64,000 nt of DNA from Pinibacter aurantiacus (GCF_019130065.1 NZ_JAHSPG010000002.1:496001-560000), one strand, 5' to 3'; counted from the first letter of the stretch, positions 14,202 to 23,853 are shown. Numbers and translations are program-made. The notes: a model not told the origin generated them from the letters alone.

Positions 14202-15770
14202 ATGGCATACAAAATGAACTGGAAAAATTTCGCGATACTCTTATCCTGTGCCGCAGTTTTGGGTTCCTGCAAGGATGGAAAACTATTTGGCAAGAAAAAA
14301 GCCAAATCGGATGTTACAGGATGGAACTATAATGATAAAAACCAGGGCGGTTATCAGGTTGCTTTAGAAAAAGAACAACCAAGTGGTCCCGGTTTGGTGT
14401 TTGTGCAAGGTGGTACTTTTACAATGGGCGCTACAGAAGAGGACGTAATGAGCGATTGGAACAATATTCCACGCCGCGTTACTGTTAACTCATTCTATAT
14501 AGATAAAACGGAAGTGGCGAACGTTCACTATCGTGAGTATCTGTACTGGATCAACACTGTTTTTGACGGTGACGAATACCAGGCAGTTAGAAACGGAGCT
14601 TTGCCAGATACTTTGGTTTGGAGAAGCGAACTTGCTTACAACGAACCAATGGTTGAATATTATTTCCGTCACCCGGCATATAATAATTACCCTGTAGTAG
14701 GTGTAAGCTGGAAACAAGCTAATGATTTCTGTCTTTGGAGAACTGACCGCGTAAACGAACTTGCGCTGATCCAAAAAGGATTCATTAACGATAAATCTAT
14801 CAAAAACATTTCTGGTATCGGCCAGGAGAACTTCAATACTAAATCTTACCTGTTAGGTGAGTTTCAGGCAACTCCTGGTAAAGGTGCACGTTCTAAAAAG
14901 AACCCGCTCAAAAATCCAAACGGTACACCTCGTACCAACGTAACTTTTGAAGATGGTATTCTTTTGCCAAACTACCGCCTTCCAACAGAAGCTGAGTGGG
15001 AATATGCGGCTCTTGGTTATGTAAACCAGAACCCAATGCCTACTAAGAATGATAAAAAACGCGGTGAAGAGTTGGTTACAAACAAACAAGTGTATTCCTG
15101 GAGCCAAAACGTAAACGGTCTTCGTGACACTCGTCGCGGAAGCTGGCAAGGTACTTTCCTGGCTAACTTTAAAAGAGGTGCCGGTGATAACATGGGTGTT
15201 GCAGGAGGTTTGAACGATAACGCTGTTTACACTGCCCCTGTTAATTCATTCTATCCAAACGGTTTCGGTATCTATAATATGTCTGGTAACGTAAGTGAGT
15301 GGGTAGCCGATGTTTATCGTCCACTTTCTTCAACTGACGAAAATGATGTGGCTTCTTTCCGTGGTAACAAATTCCAAACTATCGATGTGAGCACAGGAAA
15401 AGCTGAAAGAGACAGCCTTGGAAGAATTAAATATCGCTACGTAACTGACGAAGAGAGCAAGAAACGTCGTAACTATCAAAAAGGTGACGTAATCAACTAC
15501 CTTGATGGTGACTCACTTCTGGCTGGTGTTTCTTACGGATACGGAAAAACTACTTTGATCAGCGATCACTCAAGAGTTATCAAAGGTGGTAGCTGGGATG
15601 ACAGAGCTTACTGGTTGAGCCCAGGCACACGTCGCTTCCTTGAAGAAGAACAAAGTGCAAGCACTGTAGGTTTCCGTTGCGCAATGGATCGCGTAGGTAG
15701 CGCAGCAGGTAACGGCAGAAAATCTGGTATCGAATACAAACAAAGAAAACAGAACAATCGTAAGAAATAA
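14202..15770 (+). CDS. gldJ: Gliding motility/type IX secretion lipoprotein GldJ
   Basis: 522 residues. The signal peptide ends in LGSC (Cys23, lipobox). After the linker, TGWNYNDKNQGGY (about 39-51) is characteristic of GldJ rather than GldK. A formylglycine-generating-enzyme-like (SUMF1) domain follows from about 62 to 500: VFVQGGTFTMGATEEDV, VVGVSWKQANDFC, YRLPTEAEWEYAALGY, NVSEWVADVY and GGSWDDRAYW. In GldJ this fold is structural; the protein supports the helical motor track and stabilises other Gld components at the outer membrane. The C-terminus is basic. ATG at 14202 (a second at 14214 is possible). It has its own terminator, then murF. Confidence 0.93.
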   Translation: MAYKMNWKNFAILLSCAAVLGSCKDGKLFGKKKAKSDVTGWNYNDKNQGGYQVALEKEQPSGPGLVFVQGGTFTMGATEEDVMSDWNNIPRRVTVNSFYIDKTEVANVHYREYLYWINTVFDGDEYQAVRNGALPDTLVWRSELAYNEPMVEYYFRHPAYNNYPVVGVSWKQANDFCLWRTDRVNELALIQKGFINDKSIKNISGIGQENFNTKSYLLGEFQATPGKGARSKKNPLKNPNGTPRTNVTFEDGILLPNYRLPTEAEWEYAALGYVNQNPMPTKNDKKRGEELVTNKQVYSWSQNVNGLRDTRRGSWQGTFLANFKRGAGDNMGVAGGLNDNAVYTAPVNSFYPNGFGIYNMSGNVSEWVADVYRPLSSTDENDVASFRGNKFQTIDVSTGKAERDSLGRIKYRYVTDEESKKRRNYQKGDVINYLDGDSLLAGVSYGYGKTTLISDHSRVIKGGSWDDRAYWLSPGTRRFLEEEQSASTVGFRCAMDRVGSAAGNGRKSGIEYKQRKQNNRKK

Positions 15771-15792
15771 GTTCAGTTCATAATATTTAAAA

Positions 15793-15820
15793 AGTCATCT
15801 GGAAACAGATGGCTTTTTTT
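15793..15820 (+). terminator. Terminator of gldJ
   Basis: AGTCATCTG and CAGATGGCT pair (one G-T) around GAAA and are followed by seven T, 22 bases past the stop codon. Confidence 0.85.
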
Positions 15821-15824
15821 ATGC

Positions 15825-15920
15825 AAATAACTGAATGACTGAATAACAGAATAACTGAACATGTAAGGCATTTTTGTTTATTAGATTCAGTTATTCTGTT
15901 ATTCAGTTATTCAATTATTT
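15825..15920. repeat. Word-repeat inverted element, AATAACTG family, with matched arm variants
   Basis: Left arm 15825-15860, right arm 15884-15920. The left arm departs from the AATAACTG word at AATAACAG; the right arm carries the exact complement, TTCAGTTATTCTGTTATT, at the matching position. So 21 consecutive bases pair perfectly, including the deviation. It lies between the gldJ terminator and the murF start. Confidence 0.85.
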
Positions 15921-15927
15921 ATATTTG
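15920..15927 (+). promoter_or_regulatory. Candidate -7 box for murF
   Basis: TATATTTG fits TAnnTTTG and ends four bases before the murF ATG, which implies a leaderless or nearly leaderless message. No -33 TTTG is seen because a repeat arm occupies that position. Confidence 0.4.
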
Positions 15928-15931
15928 GCTC

Positions 15932-17200
15932 ATGAACATCGAACAACTCTACAACATATTCCTTCAACATCCGGCCATTACTACCGATACGAGGAAGATT
16001 ACGCCGGACTCGATTTTCTTTGCGCTCAAGGGAGCTTCCTTTGATGGCAACACATTTGCGGAGCATGCGCTTAAAACCGGTGCGGCTTATGCCGTAATTG
16101 ATGATGCGACTTATCATGTGGATGAAAGGACCATTCTTGTAGAAGATGTTTTAACTACATTACAGCAACTGGCGAAATATCATCGTCAGCAATTTGACAT
16201 ACCGTTTATCGCGATAACGGGAAGCAATGGAAAAACGACTACCAAAGAACTGGCTTCTACGGTGCTGGCAACAACTTATAAAACCTATACTACACAAGGA
16301 AATCTGAACAATCACATTGGTATTCCGCTTACAATACTAAGCGTGAAAAAAGATGCTGAAATGGCGGTGATAGAAATGGGGGCCAATCATCAAAAGGAAA
16401 TAGAAGGTTATTGCACATACACTTTGCCAACTCATGGTTTGATCACCAACGCAGGAAAGGCCCACCTGGAAGGCTTTGGCGGAATAGAAGGCGTTAAGAA
16501 AGGTAAGGGTGAATTGTTCGATTACCTGCGGGCAAACAATGGAACTGCCTTTGTAATGTGGGACTATGATTATTTGCGCGAAATGAGTAAAGGCATTCCA
16601 CATTTATTTACCTACGGCACAACCGGGGCAGATGTTTGGGGAAGCGTTGTGCAAAGCGAGCCGTTTCTTTATGTTACCACGAAGAACATTGAGCGCATAC
16701 AAACACATTTGGTAGGAGATTATAATTTCCCTAACGTATTATCTGCGGTTGCTATCGGAGAGTTTTTCAAAGTGCCCGCAGACAAAATAAAGTCAGCTAT
16801 TGAAAATTATGTTCCATCCAACAGCCGCTCGCAAATGATGAGCCTGGGAACAAACCATATTATTCTCGATGCCTACAACGCAAACCCCAGCAGCATGAAA
16901 GCCGCAATCGAAAATTTTGCGAAGCTAAATGCAAAAGACAAAGTGCTTATGCTTGGAGCCATGGCAGAGCTTGGCGCAGAAAGTCTGGCGGAACACCATT
17001 CTATTGTTAATCTGATTGAAAAATATTCCTGGAAAGATGTGGTGCTCGTAGGTGGCGATTTTCTCAAAATCAAACATCCTTTTATTCAACTTCAAAATGC
17101 TGCTGAAGCAAAGGACTGGTTCCAGCAGCAGCAGTTTCAAAATACGCATTTGCTGGTGAAGGGGTCGAGGAGCATGCAGATGGAGAAAGTTGTTAGTTAA
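15932..17200 (+). CDS. murF: UDP-N-acetylmuramoyl-tripeptide--D-alanyl-D-alanine ligase
   Basis: Cytosolic ATP-dependent ligase that adds D-Ala-D-Ala to complete the peptidoglycan precursor pentapeptide. 422 residues in three Mur-ligase domains: substrate-binding N-terminus, a central ATPase domain with the P-loop GSNGKTTT (97-104) and EMGANHQKEI, and a C-terminal domain with DAYNANPSSM and LMLGAMAELG. gldJ followed by murF is an arrangement known in Bacteroidota. The stop TAA (17198-17200) falls inside a repeat arm beginning TTAATTGAAAATTG. Confidence 0.97.
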   Translation: MNIEQLYNIFLQHPAITTDTRKITPDSIFFALKGASFDGNTFAEHALKTGAAYAVIDDATYHVDERTILVEDVLTTLQQLAKYHRQQFDIPFIAITGSNGKTTTKELASTVLATTYKTYTTQGNLNNHIGIPLTILSVKKDAEMAVIEMGANHQKEIEGYCTYTLPTHGLITNAGKAHLEGFGGIEGVKKGKGELFDYLRANNGTAFVMWDYDYLREMSKGIPHLFTYGTTGADVWGSVVQSEPFLYVTTKNIERIQTHLVGDYNFPNVLSAVAIGEFFKVPADKIKSAIENYVPSNSRSQMMSLGTNHIILDAYNANPSSMKAAIENFAKLNAKDKVLMLGAMAELGAESLAEHHSIVNLIEKYSWKDVVLVGGDFLKIKHPFIQLQNAAEAKDWFQQQQFQNTHLLVKGSRSMQMEKVVS

Positions 17201-17334
17201 TTGAAAATTGAAAGTTGAAAATTGAAAATGCTTTAATATTTGGAAACCCCTTGTATCTGAAAACTGGTAATAATTTGAAAAGTTCTTCCCGAGGTTCATT
17301 TTCAATTTTCAATTTTCAACTTTCAATTAATTAA
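17197..17334. repeat. Word-repeat inverted element, AATTGAAAGTTG family
   Basis: Left arm 17197-17230 overlaps the murF stop codon; right arm 17297-17334 carries TTTTCAATTTTCAACTTTC words. The same 8-base words appear in both arms but the single GTTG-type word is shifted by one unit. The loop is about 66 bases. Next to it, 17351-17380 is a lone right arm of the TTGTTAGT family (CAACTATCAACTAACAACG). Confidence 0.8.
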
Positions 17335-17390
17335 AGCCCTTTTGAGAGCTCTAACAACTATCAACTAACAACGAACAACCCTCAATTCCG

Positions 17391-17398
17391 TACCTTTG
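17391..17398 (+). promoter_or_regulatory. Candidate -7 box for the DUF983 gene
   Basis: TACCTTTG, the commonest form of the Bacteroidota -7 element, 16 bases before the ATG. No -33 TTTG at the expected distance. Confidence 0.5.
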
Positions 17399-17414
17399 CA
17401 CAAATTCGAGCGAT

Positions 17415-17873
17415 ATGAGCCAGCAAAAAAGTCCGGGATACCTATGGAGTGTGCTTACTTGTAAATGTCCCCGGTGCAGGCAAGGTGATATGTTCAAAGA
17501 AAAGAATCCATACAAACTGAAAACTTGTATGAAAATGAACTCACTGTGTCCTGTTTGCAAGCAACCAACAGAAATAGAAGTAGGGTTTTATTATGGAACG
17601 GGCTATGTGAGTTATGCACTGGCGCTAATGGTTTGTGGCATCTCTTTTGCTGCATGGTGGCTGTTAATTGGCTTCTCCCTGGACGACTCACGCTTTTTCT
17701 GGTGGCTTGGCTTTAATGCCGTACTCTTAGCAGCTATGCAGCCTTACCTTATGCGATTATCACGCTCGATGTGGTTGTCTTTCTTTGTAAGATATGATCC
17801 CTTCTGGAAGGACCATGCTATTGATGATAAGCACATGGACCGCATTGTGCCTGAGCAGATGGGAAACTGGTAG
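17415..17873 (+). CDS. DUF983 family zinc-ribbon membrane protein
   Basis: 152 residues. An N-terminal zinc ribbon has Cys18 and Cys21 (CPRC) and Cys45 and Cys48 (CPVC), joined by the GDMF(K)EKNPY segment typical of DUF983. Two membrane helices follow (about 60-84 and 92-112), then a short cytoplasmic tail. The family is common in Bacteroidota and Proteobacteria but I know of no established function. It may be transcribed alone from the TACCTTTG box just upstream; no repeat element separates it from the giant PKD gene. Confidence 0.85.
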   Translation: MSQQKSPGYLWSVLTCKCPRCRQGDMFKEKNPYKLKTCMKMNSLCPVCKQPTEIEVGFYYGTGYVSYALALMVCGISFAAWWLLIGFSLDDSRFFWWLGFNAVLLAAMQPYLMRLSRSMWLSFFVRYDPFWKDHAIDDKHMDRIVPEQMGNW

Positions 17874-17989
17874 TATTTACATTATTTTTTTGAAACACAT
17901 CGTTCGATCGTTGAATATGTGAAAAGCAAAGAGTAATTTTCAGAAGAGAGGTTAAACCTAGTAGCTAACTGACATTCTGTTTATGACCA

Positions 17990-20900
17990 ATGCATTCAAT
18001 CCTTGATGTAAGAAAATCACTGTGCTTTCTTGTTACCATTGCTCTGATTTTTTTCAGCAATCCTGCGTTGGCACAACTCAAGGCAGATTTTACGGTAGAT
18101 AAAGCCGGTGGCTGTTCTCCTCTTGCTATTACCTGCACAAACGCTACTACCGGTGCATCTCCAAACGCAACATATTCCTGGAACTTAGGCAACGGAAATA
18201 CCTCGACCAACTCCGATGGTGCAAGTGCCATTTACAGAACTGCAAAAACATACACTATAAAACTAACGGTGACTGACGGTGGAAAAACATCGGAAGCAAC
18301 CAGGCAAGTTACCGTTTACAAAAAACCAACCGTCGATTTTACAACAACTGACGTTAAGGGCTGTGCGCCGTTTAATGTAACATTTGTCAGCAGCTCTTCT
18401 GCCGGTGATGGTTCGATATCCGATTATTTTTGGGATTTTGGTGATGGTAACGTACAAAAGGGAAGTGCATATCAGCAGGTAACACATACCTATAATTTTG
18501 CTCAAAGGCCCACCGTTGGTCTTACCGTAACAAACAGCTATGGCTGCTACACCAGCCTGGAAAAAAATCTTGTAGAAGTTAAAGCGCCATTGAAGGCAGC
18601 ATTCTCGGTGGCAAAAGCGGTGTATTGCGATGTAAACGACAACGTGAGTTTTACAAATAAAACGACCGGAACAGGAACCCTTACATACAGCTGGGACTTT
18701 GGAGATCAAAAAACTTCTCCTGATAAAGATCCGACACATGTATATGGAAAAAAAGGCGCTTACCCCGCTGTTCTTAGAGTAACCAATAGCGATGGTTGCA
18801 AAGCTGTAAGCGATACACAGCAGGTCAACATTGCAAATTTCAATATCGATTTCGATGCTCCTGCCACTGTTTGCCAATATGCGGAGGCTACATTTAAGGA
18901 TAAAAGTACTTCGGGAAGCACCACAACTATCTGGCAGGCAGAAGGACACCGGTTTGAAAATGTAGGTCAGAATTTCACCTATAAGTTTCAAAATGCGGGA
19001 GAAACAACTGTGACATTGATTGACATGTATGGAGGTTGTTCTGCTTCCGGGTCTAAAAAAATTATCGTTAACCCTGCGCCCACTGGTGGTTATACCTTTG
19101 ATGCAGATGGCGTTTGCGGAACGCCTGTTACCATTCAGTTTCACGACACTTCCACTAACATCGCTTCACGGAAATGGTATTTCGGAAATGGAGCGACCTC
19201 AACTGACAAAGACCCAACTTACACTTATAACGCTGATAACTACTATACTGTAGGACTTGTGGTGACAAATGGAAATGGCTGCAGCAACACGATCAATAAA
19301 ACACTGAGTTTATTTAAACCTTATGTAAGCGTTGGTTCCGATGTAATTGAAGGTTGCTTAGGACTAAAGGTCAATTTCATGTCGTCAGCACCGGATCAAA
19401 TTGTAACATACAACTGGAACTTCGGTGATGGCAAGAAGTCAACCGATAAGCAACCGCAACATGTGTTCGACTCAATAGGGCAATTTAATGTGGTGCTTAC
19501 GTATACTACGACAGGAAAATGTACAGGTACCGCAAGTACAATTATTTATGTAAGAGAAAAACCCAAAGCCGATTTTACTGCGCCTACCGAGGTCTGCGGG
19601 AGCAATCCGGTTAAGTTTACAAATACTACTGTAGGGTACGCCAGCAATTTTCGCTGGGATTTTGGCGATGGTTCGCCGGTGTATTACACAAGCGAATATG
19701 ACATCAGGCATCAATATTATGACGATAAGATATTTACTGTAAAGTTGATCGCCTCCAATGGTCAGTGCACGGATACAATCATCAAAAAAGACTACATAAA
19801 GGTATTTCCACCGTTTCCTAAAATAAGCAGCGCGAAGAATACGTGCGACGGCACAAGGGGCCTGGTAACTTTCTCACAAACGTCAAAGAAAGCACTTACA
19901 TGGTCATGGGATTTTGGCGATGATTCACCAGTTGTGGATCTTTCAAATGATCAACAGAAAATACAACATGAATTTGCAAAAACAGGTAAGTATAAAGTTG
20001 TGCTGACCACAACCAATGGCAACTGTTCCGTGAAGGATTCTGTGAACGCTTTTGTGCTGTTAAAACAACAACCAACACTCACAGCAGAGCAATCTGAAGT
20101 TTGTGCCAGCGGAAGTATAAAAGGCACGCTTGGAAACCTTGAAGCAAATCCAAATCCTGATTTGCAGGGATACAATTATTACATATACCGTTGGGAATAT
20201 ATTGATGGCTCGCTGGCAAACATAGCAGCCAATTATCCAACATCTCCACGACCATGGACGACAGGATTTACGGCCGATATCAGTGGGTTTGATGTTAGAA
20301 AAAAAGGATTGCGCCTGATCATCAAGGAAGCCAATTTGGGATGTACAGATACAACCAATTATGTGGCGTTGAAAATTAAAGGGCCAACTGCCGCGTTCAA
20401 TATCAAAAGAGATATTGTGTGTTTGAAATCACCTGTTGTTTTTGAAGATGCATCTACCATATCTGATAATACACCGATTACAAAATGGGAGTGGGATTTC
20501 GGTGACGGAAATAAAGAGACGCAAGTAAGTAAAGAGGAGCTTTCGTACACATATACCAAGCCAGGTAATTATCCTGTGGCATTGAAAGTAACAGATGCCG
20601 ATGGCTGTTCTGCCTCTACTCCGCTTTATTACAGAAGTGCCACTGTAAGCGGACCGCAAACTGATTTCTCTTACTATCCCGAGGCGGTGCAACCAAACAC
20701 CTTCGTTAGTTTTTATAACAAAATCGTTAACTACCCTTACCTGAACGGATATAAATTTAAGTGGACATTTACCTACGATCACTCGACGGATATGTTTACC
20801 TACAATCCTCAAAAGTATTATGGTAAAGTTGGCGTAGATACTGTAACCCTTGTTGCCACAAATCTTACATCGGGTTGTTCAGATACGACGACTAAAATAA

Positions 20901-22912
20901 TTGGAATTAAATACGTAACCGCTGCATATGATTTTACTACAGCTTATCTAAACAATAACTCCTGTCCTCCGCTGGTTGCGACTTTTAATAACAAGTCGCA
21001 ATTCGCAAACAACATTTCGTGGGATTTTGGTGATGGCAGCCAAGCGGATAATCTTTCCAATCCTAAACATACTTACCAGAGTGCAGGTATCTACAGAGTT
21101 GTGTTATACGCTTATGGAAATAATAATTCTGTAGACTCTTCTGTACAAACCATTGAAGTGAAGGGCCCTTATGCCGTCCTATCCGCAGACATAACCTCCG
21201 GATGTAAACAACAAAAGATAACGTTAAGCGCCATTGTAAAAAATGCAACTTCCTATACCTGGGATTTTGGTGATGGCAACACCGTGCAAACAACGGATAC
21301 TTTTGCCGTACACACTTACAACAGTGTTGGTGCTTACACGCCGTCACTACTTTTGAAAGACGGAAGCAATTGCGCTTCCACTTCTGAGATTGATACACAG
21401 ATTATAATTGATTCGCTGAATGTTGCTTTTTCCAATTCACCTCTGGTGGTTTGCGATTCCGGAATAGTGAGTTTTACGCCGAACGTAAAAAGTTTTTCCG
21501 GCGATGTAATGGAACAACCGCTGAACTATAAATGGACTTTTGGAACCGGTGTTGCAAAAGATACTTCCATAACCAGCAATCCTCAATTTGATTTTAATAA
21601 ACTCGGTAAATACGAAGTGTCGTTGGATGTAAAAACTTTGTACGGATGCGAAAAGCAGTTTAAAGATTCGATTCTTGTTGTGCATCGACCAAAGGGCAGT
21701 ATTAGTGCGCCGGATTATGGTTGTGAAAATGCAAATGTTTTATTTAAAGGATCGGCAGATCTGCAGGATGTTAGATGGGTGTGGACCTTTGCAGATGGAA
21801 GGGACAGCGCCGTGCAAAACCCTTCGCATATCTATCATGGAGCGGGTTCTTACAATGTTGCATTGATCGTAAGTAAAGATGGTTGCAGTGATACCAGCAA
21901 TCATGCTATTGTAATTCATGCAAGCCCTAAAATAAATCTTCAGCCAAAGGATTCAACAATATGCCTGGGCAAAACCATTCAGCTAAATGCGCATGATGGA
22001 AACCAATACATTTGGACGCCGGACGTGGCGCAAGGCAATAGTGGGCAGGCTTCGCCAAATATCAGCCCGCTTACGACAACGCTTTATAAAGTAAAAACAA
22101 CGAATGAGTTTGGTTGCGTAAGCATTGATTCCACTTTGATAACGGTAGTGCAACCATTTACTTTAACAGTTCCACCTAATTCATTTGTGTGTAAAGGAAG
22201 CAGTATCGAATTGCCGGTAAGCGGCGGTGCTACTTATGCATGGACAGGTGATGGATTGAGCGACATAACGAGCAATCATCCTATAGCTGCGCCTTTGGTA
22301 ACCACAACTTACACGGTGACGGGAACCGATGCTTACCACTGTTTTACGAGCGAAGCCAAAATAACGATTGATGTAAAACCATTGCCAACAGTAAGTGTTG
22401 GTCCTGATATCCAATTGCCAACGGGCAACACTGTAAACCTGACCGCAACAGGAAGCAGCGATGTGGTGAAATGGTTATGGTTGCCCTCTACATATTTGAG
22501 TTGTTCAAACTGTGCGTCACCGGTTGCAGCACCACGTGAGAATATGTCGTACGTAGCGGTAGGGGCAACACAATTTGGTTGCAAAGCATCTGATACACTC
22601 AACATAAAACTTATTTGCTCAGAAGGACTATTTGTTCCAAACGCGTTCACGCCAAATAATGATGGTAAGAACGATCTGTTTAATTTGAAAGGAAAGGGTA
22701 TTAAGCAAATAAAACATTTCCAGATTTTCAGTCGCTGGGGTGATATTATTTTCGAGAAAAGTAATTTCCAGATTGGAGACCTGAACGCCGCATGGGATGG
22801 CAAGGTGAAAGGCAGCTTTGTTGAATCCGGCACCTACGTGTACTTCGTAGAAGCGGAGTGTGATACCGGTGAGATATTTGCAAGAAAAGGAACTGTAGTG
22901 ATTATAAGATAG
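17990..22912 (+). CDS. Giant PKD-repeat protein with type IX (type B) C-terminal sorting domain
   Basis: 1640 residues. A signal peptide (about 1-28, ends ALAQ) is followed by about twelve or thirteen PKD/Ig-like domains, each marked by a WDFGDG-like turn (YFWDFGDGN, FRWDFGDGS, WSWDFGDDS, WEWDFGDGN, ISWDFGDGS, YTWDFGDGN and variants). Cysteines recur near domain starts in a GCxP/A pattern. The last about 90 residues, from FVPNAFTPNNDGKNDLF to GTVVIIR, form the CHU_C/type B sorting domain that directs export through the type IX system and surface attachment. It is therefore a large cell-surface or secreted adhesin-like filament protein; no catalytic module is visible. ATG at 17990 precedes the signal peptide directly. 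Confidence 0.93.
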   Translation: MHSILDVRKSLCFLVTIALIFFSNPALAQLKADFTVDKAGGCSPLAITCTNATTGASPNATYSWNLGNGNTSTNSDGASAIYRTAKTYTIKLTVTDGGKTSEATRQVTVYKKPTVDFTTTDVKGCAPFNVTFVSSSSAGDGSISDYFWDFGDGNVQKGSAYQQVTHTYNFAQRPTVGLTVTNSYGCYTSLEKNLVEVKAPLKAAFSVAKAVYCDVNDNVSFTNKTTGTGTLTYSWDFGDQKTSPDKDPTHVYGKKGAYPAVLRVTNSDGCKAVSDTQQVNIANFNIDFDAPATVCQYAEATFKDKSTSGSTTTIWQAEGHRFENVGQNFTYKFQNAGETTVTLIDMYGGCSASGSKKIIVNPAPTGGYTFDADGVCGTPVTIQFHDTSTNIASRKWYFGNGATSTDKDPTYTYNADNYYTVGLVVTNGNGCSNTINKTLSLFKPYVSVGSDVIEGCLGLKVNFMSSAPDQIVTYNWNFGDGKKSTDKQPQHVFDSIGQFNVVLTYTTTGKCTGTASTIIYVREKPKADFTAPTEVCGSNPVKFTNTTVGYASNFRWDFGDGSPVYYTSEYDIRHQYYDDKIFTVKLIASNGQCTDTIIKKDYIKVFPPFPKISSAKNTCDGTRGLVTFSQTSKKALTWSWDFGDDSPVVDLSNDQQKIQHEFAKTGKYKVVLTTTNGNCSVKDSVNAFVLLKQQPTLTAEQSEVCASGSIKGTLGNLEANPNPDLQGYNYYIYRWEYIDGSLANIAANYPTSPRPWTTGFTADISGFDVRKKGLRLIIKEANLGCTDTTNYVALKIKGPTAAFNIKRDIVCLKSPVVFEDASTISDNTPITKWEWDFGDGNKETQVSKEELSYTYTKPGNYPVALKVTDADGCSASTPLYYRSATVSGPQTDFSYYPEAVQPNTFVSFYNKIVNYPYLNGYKFKWTFTYDHSTDMFTYNPQKYYGKVGVDTVTLVATNLTSGCSDTTTKIIGIKYVTAAYDFTTAYLNNNSCPPLVATFNNKSQFANNISWDFGDGSQADNLSNPKHTYQSAGIYRVVLYAYGNNNSVDSSVQTIEVKGPYAVLSADITSGCKQQKITLSAIVKNATSYTWDFGDGNTVQTTDTFAVHTYNSVGAYTPSLLLKDGSNCASTSEIDTQIIIDSLNVAFSNSPLVVCDSGIVSFTPNVKSFSGDVMEQPLNYKWTFGTGVAKDTSITSNPQFDFNKLGKYEVSLDVKTLYGCEKQFKDSILVVHRPKGSISAPDYGCENANVLFKGSADLQDVRWVWTFADGRDSAVQNPSHIYHGAGSYNVALIVSKDGCSDTSNHAIVIHASPKINLQPKDSTICLGKTIQLNAHDGNQYIWTPDVAQGNSGQASPNISPLTTTLYKVKTTNEFGCVSIDSTLITVVQPFTLTVPPNSFVCKGSSIELPVSGGATYAWTGDGLSDITSNHPIAAPLVTTTYTVTGTDAYHCFTSEAKITIDVKPLPTVSVGPDIQLPTGNTVNLTATGSSDVVKWLWLPSTYLSCSNCASPVAAPRENMSYVAVGATQFGCKASDTLNIKLICSEGLFVPNAFTPNNDGKNDLFNLKGKGIKQIKHFQIFSRWGDIIFEKSNFQIGDLNAAWDGKVKGSFVESGTYVYFVEAECDTGEIFARKGTVVIIR

Positions 22913-22928
22913 ACGCTTCGCATCTTTT

Positions 22929-23108
22929 CCACCACTAAGACACTGAGAACACTAAGCCTCACTATGATTTTTTTAACCGCAAAGAGCACAAAGAAAACGC
23001 TCCCTGACAAAAAGTAAATTCGTAAGGCGCAAAGGAAACAAAGATGGGCTTATATAAATATCTTCGTTTCCTTTGCGCCAAACTTTGTGCCCTTAGTGCC
23101 TTAGTGGT
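22929..23108. repeat. Composite inverted repeat, ACTAAGACACTGAG and CGCAAAG families
   Basis: Words on the left are CACCACTAAGACACTGAG (22929 on), AACCGCAAAGAGCAC (22974 on) and AAGGCGCAAAGGAAAC (23025 on). On the right, CTTCGTTTCCTTTGCGCC then CTTTGTGCCCTTAGTGCC and TTAGTGG (23062-23108) are their inverses in mirrored order, giving a long stem with CGCAAAGG inside and ACTAAG outside. It fills the spacer after the PKD gene. Comparable words are, from memory, found dispersed in several bacterial phyla. Confidence 0.75.
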
Positions 23109-23139
23109 AAATGTGAGACTTCGCACTTAAAACCATAAC

Positions 23140-23814
23140 ATGAAAAAAACGCATCCATACCTCCAGCCGTTGCAAGAGTTATTCGAAGAAAACGCGAACA
23201 AAACCATCGCCGAAGGCCAATCCGCCTACATGCGCAACATGTTTTCCTACTACGGGTTAAAGACGCCCGAGAGGAGAATGATCTTCAAAGAATTTATTGC
23301 AGCGCAATCCCTGCCGTCATACGAAGAACTACCTGCTCTTATAAAATGGATGTGGCAACAACCGCAACGTGAATGGCAATATATCGCTATCGAACTAGCG
23401 GCAAAAATGAAAAAACAATGGAAGGAAGATTTTCTTGAACTGATAGAATATTGCATTACGACAAAGAGCTGGTGGGATTCCGTTGATGCTATTGCCACCG
23501 ATTGGGCAGGCAATTATTTTATGTTATTTCCCAAGCAAACACAAAAGGTAACCGCACGGTGGAACAAATCTGATAACATGTGGCTGCAGAGAGTTAGCAT
23601 GATCTTTCAGTTGCAATACAAATTGAAGACCGATGAGCAACTATTATTTAAACATTGCAAGGCACTAATTGATTCGAAAGAATTTTTTATTCAGAAAGGA
23701 ATGGGCTGGGCGCTGAGGCAGTATGCCCGCCACAACATGAAAGCGGTGCAGAAATTTGTGGATGAAACGAAAGTTTCTAATTTAACAAAACGCGAAGCGC
23801 TGAAACATGCGTAA
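23140..23814 (+). CDS. DNA alkylation repair protein (AlkD-like)
   Basis: 224 residues of antiparallel helical repeats. The conserved segments YMRNMFSYYGLKTPERR (about 30-46), REWQYIAIELA, TTKSWWDSVDAIA (about 107-119) and FIQKGMGWALRQYARHN (about 183-199) are the AlkD/DNA-alkylation-repair signature; Trp and Asp in WWDSVD correspond to residues that contact the damaged nucleotide in AlkD. Expected role: excision of positively charged N3/N7 alkyl purines without base flipping. ATG at 23140; the frame could form a transcription unit with the membrane protein at 23854. Confidence 0.9.
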   Translation: MKKTHPYLQPLQELFEENANKTIAEGQSAYMRNMFSYYGLKTPERRMIFKEFIAAQSLPSYEELPALIKWMWQQPQREWQYIAIELAAKMKKQWKEDFLELIEYCITTKSWWDSVDAIATDWAGNYFMLFPKQTQKVTARWNKSDNMWLQRVSMIFQLQYKLKTDEQLLFKHCKALIDSKEFFIQKGMGWALRQYARHNMKAVQKFVDETKVSNLTKREALKHA

Positions 23815-23853
23815 TTTGAATTCGTAAACCCTTAACTATAGAAAAATCAAACC

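Noticed and set aside
18263-19144. Open frame of 293 codons antisense to the PKD gene
   Set aside because: It is antisense to clear PKD domains and lacks any recognisable motif.
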